Shown: positions 54,900 through 64,000 of the stretch, one piece after another | How the letters are laid out: every line of letters starts with the position of its first letter | Numbering within the stretch: the first letter of the stretch is position 1 | DNA from: Pseudoneurospora amorphoporcata | Taxonomy: Eukaryota; Ascomycota; Sordariomycetes; Sordariales; Sordariaceae | Assembly (NCBI GenBank): GCA_033297205.1 | Contig: MU859216.1 | Coordinates: forward strand, 1 to 64,000 | DNA length: 64,000 nt | Direction: 5' to 3' | Notes under the pieces: generated by a model | Seen by the model: the letters and a program-made list of their open reading frames with translations, nothing else | Database searches by the model: none | What the model was told of the DNA's origin: nothing | Translations under genes and position numbers: made by a program

Positions 54900-55190
54900 G
54901 CGTGATCTTACATTGTATATGCCATTTTGACTTTGGATAATGCCTTTGTAATTCGTATTTAGCTATTATACTTTATCCTTGTGAGGGTTTAGTATAGTTT
55001 GGGATAGATGTAGTTTAGTATGTTAGGAGTATCGAGCTAACAAACAAATAAACTAGCATTAGATTGTAAAGTGGAATATAGTAAGCAGGTGAGCTGTTGT
55101 AGTTAGTCTTTTTAATCATTGTAAAAGATAAAGTTAACTAATTAACCTAACTGCCGCCTGCTTTTAGAAAGAAGGGCAGTTAGTGTACGC
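54900..55190. other. AT-rich, TA-rich island with terminal hairpin
   Basis: Counting 54901-55140 by eye gives about 31% GC, far below the surrounding sequence, with frequent TA dinucleotides. At its right end CTAACTGCC (55147-55155) pairs with GGCAGTTAG (55175-55183), a perfect 9-bp stem. No coding frame. It could be a RIP-degraded transposon remnant, or simply AT-rich spacer. Confidence 0.45.
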
Positions 55191-56885
55191 ATCCAAGCGT
55201 CGTCATTAGACATTTGAACCTAGTTTCTAGGCAGTTCCTGAATGACAAAGTCCCTAAGCGACTCTGGCAGATGTGTTTTCAAGTCCTTGTAACCCCTATC
55301 GCATTTTCGTTGTTGACGTTGGGGTAGGCGGCGGCTGGGAGCTAAGACCGTGAGGCGGCGGATAGGCGTGGTTGTAGTTGGTTAAGGTGTAGGTTGCCTT
55401 TGTCGTTTGAGACGAAGGGGTCTGGAAGGATTCGAAAGCGAGGATGTGGGCTGTGATCACGATCACTGCCTATCTCCTCAAGATCATATATACTCTTTGG
55501 GGTATACCCGGCTAAGCAGCAGACAACTGGGCGGTAGCCCGAGGAGATGACAGTGACGGGGATCATGATGAGTGCCTGCCGAGAATCAATCATTGGCCAT
55601 GGGGCATTGAATACTGACAACTGTCACTTCCATTCCTTTCCACGTCATTTGCACGCTCATTCCGGGCCATGTACACTCTATTATTGCTCTTGCACCGGAA
55701 AGGACTCAGCCGTAACGACAGGAAGGAACGGAGCATTTCCCACTTGGTCTATCGGCAGTCGTGTTCTGCAGTGGCTACCGTTCGGTCGCTCTTTCACAGA
55801 GGAGGATTGCGGAAAGGGAGAAAGTCCCCAAACTTTGCATCGCTTGCTTGCCCAGCGGACAGAATGGAACACAACACTAATAGACACGGCGGCGAGGGAG
55901 GGACATTACACTGTAAGTTGATGATGGAAGTGAGGAAAAAGACACACAGAGGAATATAAGTGAGGTGACTTGGCTTTGCATCAATATGTAAAACTGAACC
56001 TAGAATTGAGAGCAGAAAAAAAGAACTTCCGGATGGATGGATTGGGGGCTTTCTGAACACCACTGACATTCCATTGCCATTCCCTCCCTCCCTTGAGCTC
56101 AAATAATCCGTCCTCCCAGATGGCCGTGCCTTCAATCAGACCCCAGCTAGCTCCAAGCTGTCTGTCCTCAAGGTGCCGAACAAGAATCTTTCCACATTGA
56201 ACGCCCTATTGTTCTCCAATCCTTCAGAACCTAAGGCTTCCGCCACGTGTGAATCGCATCTCCAGAATCTGACAAAGCGTCAGTCAGCTCACACCCCTTC
56301 CCCACGTGTAGTAGTTCTCATCATCCAGCCTGATGTTCGCCCAAGCGCAGCAAGGCGTGAATAAGCGCACGAACGAATCGTCTGCGGGCGAATGATCGAT
56401 CGGCCTTGGTTTTGAACTTCAATGAACCCGCTTCCTTCCCGTGGATGATGCCCTTTCGGGCTTTCTTCTTCTTCTAATCTTTGTGCTTCGGAAGCTCTGG
56501 TGATCGAATCGTTCTCCATCCATAGACAGCGCATAAGAGGATTGTGGGCCTTTTCCGTTTCGGACATCAAGCCGAGCGCCTAGCTAGGTCGACTATTCTA
56601 GCAGCTGGATCAGATGTTCTGGCATTGTGCATTTAGTTGCCACCAACCAGGTACTCCGAGGGCGTGTCTTTGTTGGTAGGTAGGTTTGTTGAAGAGAGGA
56701 ACATTAAGCTTCAGGCCATACATAGTCCTGGACTAGACTAGTATGCGGATGATCTGCTTGACTTGTTTAATATAGTGTTCCTCTAAACCTACTTTGAATA
56801 TAATTAGGGTCGGTAAAAATTAGGGCGGTATCCGATCGGATTATTACAAGGCTAGCCCGTGACTAACTCGCGTCACGACACGGCT

Positions 56886-56915
56886 CACCTCACCTCACCT
56901 CACCTCACCTCACCT
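56886..56915. repeat. (CACCT)6 pentamer repeat
   Basis: Six perfect copies, followed by CAGCC. Confidence 0.95.
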
Positions 56916-57266
56916 CAGCCAGGGTACTTACTGAATAACTCAATTTCTAGACTAGTTTTTTCCTCCTCCTCCTACTCCTACTCTTTATCTTCCTCCTCCC
57001 CGTACTACCAGTAACTAATAATACACTTCAACAAGAATCAAAAATCAAGTGTACGTACTGTATTATCAATAGCGCCTTACCTAAGTGACCACTGTGATAC
57101 TAAACCAAACCAAACCAAACCACCCACAGCTTTGGGGACTCTCGTTACCTGTAGCTACTTGTTCCATGTTCCCTGTTTACGGGTTTTGTTTTCGCTCTCA
57201 ACGAAGTCTTGTATTTCCTTTCAAGACTGACTGACTGACTGAACTACACTTTTTTTGATCGAGTCT

Positions 57267-57839
57267 TCACAGTCGGACGACTATTTCGTCCTTTATTTCC
57301 TCCTCTTCACTCCCACTCCCAGTCTCTGCCTCGTCCATTTCATCGTCCACTTCGTCGTCTTCTCCGTCCTCCCGCGTTTGTCCCTTACCCGTCCTTGGCA
57401 AGTCCCATAAAACTGCCCGGGGAACGCACCTAAAGGTGACAATCTCCTGTTTTCCTTCTCCTTCTTCTCCTCCTGGTTCACTGCTACTATTACTAGTACG
57501 AGTACGTATACAGGTAACCCTTGGTCGTCGTTCTTTTTTGGTAGTCTTTGGTTGTTGTTGTTGTTCATTCCTATTCTTATCCTTCTCATCCTTCTCATGT
57601 TTAACTAGCCTCCACCCAGCAGCTTGAATCTCTCTTCTTCTCTCGATCCTACTCCTCAGGTCTACACGATCACCGTCTGACTGAGGGGGGTTTCCAACAA
57701 AGCCCTGACGAGTATCACTGTCCCTATCCACATCCATGTTCATATCCACATCCATATCCCTATCTCCCCTATCCACATCCATATCCACATCCATATCCCT
57801 ATCTCCACTATCAACCTCCTTACCCTTATTGCGATCCAT
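57267..57839 (-). CDS. Possible acidic protein, in frame behind Snf12 stop
   Basis: From ATG 57839 there are 190 codons; the frame is open back to the Snf12 stop at 57861-57863. The N-terminal part is a short-period repeat (DMDVDMDVDRGDRDMDVDMN). The middle looks like real protein (LRSRIERRREIQAAGWRLVK; QEIVTFRCVPRAVLWDLPRT), and the end is very acidic (EDGEDDEVDDEMDEAE, GSEEEE). It begins 21 bases after the Snf12 stop with no room for its own promoter. It could be a second cistron, a readthrough extension, or 3'-UTR that happens to be open because of the repeat. No family recognised. Confidence 0.3.
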   Translation of the reverse strand: MDRNKGKEVDSGDRDMDVDMDVDRGDRDMDVDMNMDVDRDSDTRQGFVGNPPQSDGDRVDLRSRIERRREIQAAGWRLVKHEKDEKDKNRNEQQQQPKTTKKERRPRVTCIRTRTSNSSSEPGGEEGEGKQEIVTFRCVPRAVLWDLPRTGKGQTREDGEDDEVDDEMDEAETGSGSEEEEIKDEIVVRL

Positions 57840-57860
57840 ATCCCCATCATCAGCCCGCAC

Positions 57861-60369
57861 CTAGCGATGCCCCGCCGGAGCAAACCCCTGCTTACTCAAC
57901 AACAAATTGACGCTCTCCTTCGCATTCATCGTATCCCACACACTTCCCTTCCCACCCCTCCTCCACTCATCACCCACGGGGTCTTCGGCCGCGGCTCCCG
58001 CCCTCGTCGCCTCGCCCATGATCACCTCCAGATCACGCTTCTGGCTGGACAGCCATTTCTTGACAAAGCCGACGGGGTCGGCCTCCATGGAAGTCATGAA
58101 CGTGTGTTTAGCCTTGGAATCGCAAATGGCTTGGATCAAGACAGCCAGGGACTCGTCCAGCTGTTGAATTTCGCGGAGGGTCTGAGCGTAGCTAGGGTCA
58201 TGGATGAAGGGCACCGGGTGCTTGGACCGCAAGGGGTCGTCAACAGAGACGCGGATGTCGTAGATTGTTGGCTTTGGGGCATCGGGTGCAGAATGGAATT
58301 CCTGATCGACGCGGATGGTATAGGGCAGCTTGATGGGCGGCAACGGTTTCAGATGGGGAGTGACGTAATCGTTCAGCTGGGGGATATGCCCGCTCTCTCG
58401 TCCAATCAACTGTTGCAGCAGCTCGTCGCAGCGGAAATTGCGCTTCTCGTCGTCTTCTTGCAGCTTGAACAGCTTGATGTACTCGAACAGACCGGCGACG
58501 GCTTCCTGGCGGGTGGCCTCGCTCATGTCGAGCACGTCGGACAACTCCAGAGAGAGCTCGTATCGCTCCGGGTCTTCGTGGCGGTAGAGGTTGATGGTGA
58601 TGTTAACATTCTCGTCCCCGTGGCGCTTGAAGGTCAGCTCGTCGAAGTCGGCCGAGGCGGGAAGGTTGGAGCCGGCGGGGATGCGCTCGGGTTTCTTCCA
58701 TTCTACCGTGTCGACGGGGAGACGGCCCGAGGCGGTGGGCTGGTCGAAATCGACTGTGAGGGCTTTGAAGAAGTGCGAGAAGCGATAGCGCTGGCCGGGC
58801 TTAGCGGGGACGGGTTTCGCTCCGGACTTTGTTGCTGTGTTGTTGGTGTTATCCTCGCTTGTGTCCATCTTGTCCCCATCCTCTTCATCATCCTTTGTGG
58901 TCTCGTCTTCGTCGTCGAGTAGTCGGCCTTCGATCTTGACGCGGTATGTGGATTCGAGGTTGGAGGGGAAGTCGAAGCTATCGACGTTGAAGTTGTTATT
59001 TTGCCAGTACTGGTCTTCGACCGTGTTGGTGATCCAAACGCGGAGTGTCTTGTAGCGCTGTTGCGTGTTAGCATTCTCTAGTTTTGGACAGAAGAGAGGT
59101 ACACACACACCTTTGCATTCCTGCTGACCGAGTCCACAATATCCAACCTCTTGCGACTCATGGTAGCATCCAGCCGTCTCTCGAAATCGCGTAGCTTCTT
59201 GTAAGCAACAGCGAGATCGGGCCCGCCGACCAAGATCTCCTCGATGCCATCGGGTAGGGTCTTGTCGGTAGGTTTGCGACTCCGGAGCTTAGCCAGGTGG
59301 TTGACGGCCTCGCGACGGTGTGATTCTTGTTGGATTTGTGCCTGGGTCATGGGCAGTTGGTGGTGAGCTGGACCGGCCGACATCATGGGCCCTATGTGTG
59401 AAGAGAGAAGAAAGAAGCGGAGAGGTTAGTTTGAATGCGTAGACGTGTGACTGGATAATCAAGAGTGGTGTGGTGGAGATGGATGGAGGGAGGAAGAAGG
59501 GTCATCGATCGGTCGGGGACTTGTAGAGTAAAAAGAGTAGGTATCCAAGAAATGAAACAGGGAAAGAAGAGTACACAAGTTCCTTGTTCAATGCTGAGGT
59601 GTATGTTCCAAGATGCAGACAGGGAGGAGGAGCAGGAGAGCGTGGGGTGTTTGGCGCTTGCAGTATGTATGTATGTGTATGTATGTTCGATGTTGGATGT
59701 TTCGCTCGCTCTCTCGAACCCGACGGGACTCGGTCGGACAAATCAAACCCACAATCTTATCTTTTCTCTTAGCTCGTCGCGAAACCACAACCTTCTTTCG
59801 CTCGACCGCGGCCGACGGGGGTGGGCTCGGGCGGGACCACAGCTTCTTGAGTTGTACCTTCGGGACCCGGTCCCAGTCGCCCCCATCCCATCCAGGCCAG
59901 GTCCAAGTCCCAAGTCCCGCTTCCCCAAGACCATCCATCGACACGCAGAGCGGTAGTCGCGGTGGAGCAATCTGCAAAAAGCGGAGATTCTTGACGTTTT
60001 CATCAACTGCTTTTTACCTTTCTCTCCCTTCTTCCCCGGATTGCAAGAATGGAACGGACAATATATATATATATATATATAAAAAAAAAAAAAAAAAAAG
60101 CAAAAGAAAAAGAAAAAAGAAAACTTACCAATCCCTCCTCTCCTCGGTTGTGGCACCGTGACATGATGCTGTCCTCCTCCTCCTCCTCTCGGTCCCGGCG
60201 GCCCGCCTGGGTGATGATGATGACCCCCAGCCTGCGGAGGTAAAGGGACCTGTGTGTGTTGTTGTGGTGGTGGTCCTGGCGGGGGGCCTTGGTGCAGGTG
60301 GTGGCCTGGTGGTGGTCCGGGTGGTGGTCCTTGTTGTGGTGCATATCCTCCACGGTATTGGGGCTGCAT
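57861..60369 (-). CDS. SWI/SNF subunit Snf12/BAF60 (Rsc6-type) protein
   Basis: Exons 60129-60369, 59111-59391 and 57861-59057, with introns of 737 and 53 bp, give 572 residues. Exon 1 is Pro/Gly/His-rich (MQPQYRGGYAPQQGPPPGPP). Exon 2 starts the conserved part (NHLAKLRSRKPTDKTLPDGI; KLRDFERRLDATMSRKRLDI). Exon 3 holds RYKTLRVWITNTVEDQYWQN, an acidic insertion, and the SWIB domain at ~336-412 (PERYELSLELSDVLDMSEAT; AVAGLFEYIKLFKLQ; GRESGHIPQLNDYVTPHLKP). It then runs to the C-terminal coiled region with LVQ-type helices (QTLREIQQLDESLAVLIQAI). Family members are core subunits of SWI/SNF or RSC chromatin remodellers in the nucleus; which complex cannot be told from sequence alone. The 737-bp first intron is unusually long and contains an (AT)n-poly(A) tract. 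Confidence 0.92.
60060..60099. repeat. (AT)n followed by poly(A) in Snf12 intron 1
   Basis: About ten AT units and 19 A, on the + strand, only ~30 bases inside the Snf12 intron 1 donor site. Confidence 0.9.
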
Positions 60370-61518
60370 CTTGCTTGGTGGTCTCTGCCGTGTGTCTCCT
60401 TCTGCTGCTGCTGGATTTGTTGTCTTCTTTTGTGATATTGTTTCTCTTGTAGGTACGGTGTTGCCCTCGATGGAGTTTCGTGTTGCGCTGCGCTGCGCTG
60501 TGTGGGGGAAGTCAATTTGGTATCACTTGTTCGAGTCTTCTGTATTACCGACGTGTTTCCGAGTCGTGTCCTCCTAATATGGATCGCTTCAGTTCGTTCG
60601 CAACTGAATGTGGGCTTTCTCACAATTCGGGGGTTCTTGGTTCAAGGGAAGCGCGTCGATCGCGTCGTTGGTTAGCTGCGGTGCGTGCGCGCGTGCGGGC
60701 GGGCAGGCTGTCGCAGTCGCAAGTCGCATGATGGAGGTCAGACTTAGGAGTGGAGCCAGAAATTGTTAAGACGCGGCCAAAAGGTACTGGACATCTTGGC
60801 ATGCACGATGCTGGTGGCGAGGTCATGTGACACCCCTGAGAGACACCGTGACCATTTGAACACCGGCCTTGGACAGATAGGCAAACATACACCAACAACA
60901 CCACTGCGCTATCCAACAGCCGTAATTAATTATAAGAGTACACTATTTGCTGTCAACATATGAAAGATATAATGTACACATATGCCCTCCATCACCTTAC
61001 CCAACTCCCACTTCCCTAGAGGTATGACTGTAACTGACTTTTTGCTATTGTTGCTGTTTGTATGCCTTTCCCTTGTCAGCCTACTTCCCGCCTGCTTCTC
61101 TTCTTGCTTGTCTGTCCATGTTGGCTAGTAGGCAACGAGAGTCATTCGACACCGGAAGAGGGTCAAGCATTACTGAACCGTTTGGGAGGCAAAAAGAATA
61201 CATGTGTATATACGCTGTTGTGCGAGTGCACTTCGTTATCTGTGCCATCTCGCCCTAGGCTACAACGCCCACGGGGGTCAGCCTTGTCCGCCTCCCCCTC
61301 AATTCTCCAAAAACAGCCGATTCGCAAATGCCTTCCATCCAATGCACAAGGTGTCAACAGTATTAGAATTTCGTACCTTATATCTTTCTCCATCTTTCGC
61401 TGCTGCTGACTGACTGCCGCCGCTGTCTGCTGCCCGTCTGGTCGGATATAGAACCAACCTTGGTTTTTTATCCTCCTCCTCCTCCTCCTCCTCCTCCTCC
61501 TCCTCTTCTTCTTAACCA
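60370..61518. other. Upstream of Snf12 and 3' of the PDK1-type kinase gene; no gene
   Basis: Leader of Snf12 at the left, an AT-rich short stretch (60920-60985) in the middle, and a (TCC)n run (61471-61513) next to the kinase stop codon. No coding signal recognised. Confidence 0.6.
61471..61513. repeat. (TCC)n microsatellite
   Basis: About eleven TCC units then TTC units, directly downstream of the kinase stop codon, so probably in its 3' UTR. Confidence 0.9.
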
Positions 61519-63970
61519 TCAAAAAGCAGCCCCCAACCCATTCTTCGACTGCCTCCGACTAAACCGGTTGCGCTTAGTAACACTGCTGCTATCATCCAGG
61601 CTCGCCTGACTCTTAGTCAGCTGATTGCGGCCCGATCGATCACTGATGCTGTATCCTCCCCCTTCTCCCATGCCACTGTAGTTTCCGTGTCCCCTTCCAT
61701 TATGATGTCCGTTTCCACCCATATTCACCATCGAACTCGCCGGGCTGGACGACATGGATATGTCTCCAAAGTTGTCGTTGGAACCTACCAGGTTTTGCGA
61801 AAGCGCCAGGTCCTTGGCCCGCTCCAGCGACTCGATCCACTCGTCTACCGTGTTCTTGCTGCTGTTGCCGCCGCCGCCTTCGCCTCCTTCTGCTGATGAC
61901 TTGTCGTTGTTGGCTTTTTCTTTTGATGAGGATTTTTCCGAGGACTTGGGTTCTTCAAAGGTGTAGTGTACGCCGCCCTGGATTCGGTTTGTCCTTGAAC
62001 ATTAGCATCAATATCGATATCACCTGATGAATAAAGGTTTGGGGGGGGGGGAGGGGGGGAATTCTACGGGAAGCGGGGAATGGATAGCTACTCACCGTGT
62101 CGACACACCAAACCGGCTGGCCCTTAGCGTCGATTTGTGTTCTCCACGTGCAATCCGAAGCCAGCAGCGAGATCTCCTGCTTCGCCCTCTTCTCCTCGCC
62201 GCCGGCCGGCGCAAACACGATGCGGCCGCTCGAGGTGATCATAACGAGCCGCTGTCTCTTCTTGGTAGTGCTGCCGCCAAAGAAGCGAGCCAGCTTCTTA
62301 TGCCCGTCTCCGCCTTCCCTGCCGTGTGGGCTGTGCGGTATCGGCGACGACACGACCATCAAGTCGCCCAGCTTGAGGATGCGCTCGTTGTTTTTCGTCA
62401 ACACGGGTGACCAGTCAAGATCCAGTTGCGTAGGAGGCGGTAGTTCGGTGATGATCCTAGCAGGTCGGTTGACGTTATTGGCCGGTCCCCCTTGAGTGGT
62501 GGTGCCTCTTCCTGAGCTTGGGTTGCCCATGGGCATAGGGTGATTATGATTCGAATTCGACCCACCTCCGCCCAAGTGCATCATTTGCGGCTGCTGCTCC
62601 TGGGACCCCGGTACATAAGGCTTCAGCCGCGGCGCCTTCATCCTCCACAGATCCTTCCCAAACGGATGTCCGGCAAAAAACTCGTGCTTCTTGATGTGCT
62701 CGACCGTGAAACGCTGAGCGGGATCCAGCACGAGACATCGTTCTACCAAATCGCGCGCGGCAGGTGGGAAACCAGGAGGAAATTCGTACTCGAGCTTAAC
62801 AATTTTCTGGAAAGTCAGATACTCGGTTCCCGCCTTGAAGGGCGGCCGGCCGGCAAGGAGTTGATAGACGATGCATCCAAAAGCCCATATATCGCTGGCT
62901 GTGCTCGCTGACTTTTCAGTCAGGAGCTCAGGGCTCACGTATTCAGCGGTACCGACGAACGATGCTGCTCGCTCGTCATCCTCGCCACTCTGCCCCGGTG
63001 TCTCCTCTGGTGGTCTGGGATCTCGAGGGTCTCGCAGCAGCTTGGCAGTACCGAAGTCTGTGATCTTGACATGCATCTGCTCGTCCAGAAGCACGTTCTC
63101 GGGCTTCAGATCCCGGTGGATGACACCTCTCGAGTGCATGTAGTCGATGGCGTCCAAGATTTGAGCGCCATAGAACCTTGTGCATTCTACGTCGAACGTT
63201 CCCGTCTTCTTAAGCACGCCCAACAGCTCTCCGCCAGTACATAGATCGAGGACGTAATACAGCGAAGTCTCGTCCTGGAACGTGTAATACAAGCGGACGA
63301 TACCGGGGTGCTCCGTAAGGCGGTTCAGCGTGTTCTTCTCGATGTTGACGTATTTAATCTTCTTCTCCTTGATGATGTGCTTCTTCTCTAGGACCTTGAC
63401 GGCGTACTCTCTCAGGGTTTGGCGATCGGTCGCAAGGTAAACCGTGCTGTAGGAGCCCTCTCCCAATATCCTCCCAAAGGTGAAGTCGCGCACTCCTTTC
63501 TTGACCGGCTTCATCGTCACCCTCCCGTCGGCATCCACTTCTCTTCTAACGCCGACGGCCGCACCCCTGTCTTTCCATTCCTCGCTGCTGGTGGAGAGCA
63601 TGGGTGGTACTTCTCCCAGCCGCGCTTCTGACGTATAAGTGCCGGGCGCGGCTACAGGAATACCCGGGATCTGAGAATATCCGCCTCCAACACCGCGAGA
63701 GCTCCTCCTGGGAGGCAACGCGCCGTTAGGATCAACGCCCATGGGAGGACCGGGACCGGGCCGGCCTTGGTGGTATGATCGACTGGGCTCTCGTGTAGGG
63801 GCGCCAGGGGGCGCACGCCTAGAGTCGCTCCTCGAAACAGACGGCACACCGTATAGAGAACTCCGGGAAGTGTCGGTCTGAATTTCGTTCCATAGCTCGT
63901 TCCGTAGATCCCCATACGCACTCCCGTGTCCATGTGCGTGGTACCCTCCCCGCTGCGGATCGACCTCCAT
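61519..63970 (-). CDS. PDK1-type AGC kinase with PH domain (Pkh/Ksg1), possibly 5'-partial
   Basis: Exons 62096-63970 and 61519-61977, 118-bp intron (GTGAGT donor, CCAG acceptor, contains a G-run), phase 0; 777 residues from ATG 63970. The frame stays open to the window edge, so the true start may lie outside. Kinase domain ~163-433: glycine loop GEGSYSTVYLA (170-180), catalytic Lys192 in AVKVLEKKH, HRDLKPENVLL (Asp287), DFGTAK (Asp305), activation loop SFVGTAEYVSPELL (Ser337 equals human Ser241), DIWAFGCIVYQLLAGRPPF. A PH-type domain spans the splice site (LKLGDLMVVSSPIP ... QPVWCVDT joined to GGVHYTFEEP). PDK1 phosphorylates the activation loops of other AGC kinases (Ypk, Sch9, PKC types) and acts in sphingolipid/nutrient and cell-wall signalling. 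A PH domain is present, as in fission yeast Ksg1 and unlike budding yeast Pkh. Confidence 0.94.
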
Positions 63971-64000
63971 TGACTGTAGTGCCCCTCCGGCTTTGGGTCT

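Larger units (their letters stand above)
54003..57266. other. Long intergenic region, repeats and AT-rich island
   Basis: No firm gene. Holds a 9-mer minisatellite (54451-54522), an AT-rich island (54900-55190), a CACCT repeat (56886-56915), and ACCAAACCAAACC. A 92-codon minus frame (55342-55620) has a plausible acceptor (TTCTCGGCAG) and a protein-like IMIPVTVISSGYRPVVCC, so it could be an orphan exon, but I cannot build a gene. Confidence 0.55.

Noticed and set aside
56800..56830. TTAGGGT and TTAGGGC as telomere-like repeats
   Set aside because: Only two isolated TTAGGG words, not tandem; chance occurrence or part of a repeat fragment.
57861..57902. A 35-base GTAAGC...CTAG intron that would skip the Snf12 stop and fuse the downstream frame
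   Set aside because: Too short for an intron here (shortest supported is 50 bp) and has no branch site; it would also delete conserved C-terminal residues.

Overview
The window looks like nuclear DNA of a filamentous ascomycete, most probably a Sordariales fungus of the Neurospora/Sordaria type. The reasons are intron-split genes with short introns (mostly 50-135 bp, one of 737 bp) that carry GTAAGT/GTATGT donors and CTAAC-type branch sites, strong C-ending codon bias, long intergenic regions rich in microsatellites and GGTAGGTA-type motifs, and fungal genes such as MO25/HYM1, Sfi1, Snf12 and PDK1. The species call is inference. No prokaryotic operon, CRISPR array or rRNA was seen, and no convincing tRNA.

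Layout. 1-4.7 kb is an accessory-looking cluster of small Ala-rich single-membrane-segment proteins: a decayed copy on + (1563-2073), an intact unrelated-looking member on + (2313-2705), and an intact copy on - (3606-4337). The first and third face each other behind nearly identical inverted promoters. A short relative of the second sits at 14449-14601. 5.2-12.6 kb holds mitochondrial seryl-tRNA synthetase (-) and a two-exon MscS/EF-hand channel (+). 15.7-21.1 kb holds three small genes of unknown function: an AT-hook protein, an acidic protein with VMPVEP repeats, and a secreted six-cysteine protein. A scaffold gap at 19.7 kb lies between the last two. 22.7-30.2 kb is one uninterrupted 2482-codon coiled-coil gene. 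32.8-33.7 kb is a PLP-homeostasis (YggS/PROSC) gene, followed by a 319-bp terminal-inverted-repeat element with a RIP-like mutation pattern. 38.2-40.0 kb is a Gln-rich protein with a possible ubiquitin-like fold.

42.2-64.0 kb is gene-dense housekeeping DNA: HYM1/MO25 (-), divergent from cytosolic isoleucyl-tRNA synthetase (+); a tiny three-exon NDUFAF8-like complex I assembly gene (-); Sfi1 (+); Snf12/BAF60 (-); and a PDK1-type kinase (-) that may run off the right edge. The genes do not form one pathway. There are shared themes: two aminoacyl-tRNA synthetases, several growth/cell-cycle signalling scaffolds (HYM1, PDK1, Sfi1), and mitochondrial factors (SerRS, NDUFAF8-like).

The most notable non-routine observations are: (i) the inverted promoter pair that is far better conserved than the genes it drives; (ii) a false duplication created by base-call decay around a poly-T tract at the scaffold gap; (iii) the NDUFAF8-like gene hidden in three very small exons; (iv) the RIP-marked inverted-repeat element; (v) ten 29-residue repeats in the giant coiled-coil protein; and (vi) a 197-codon frame that continues directly past the Snf12 stop codon.
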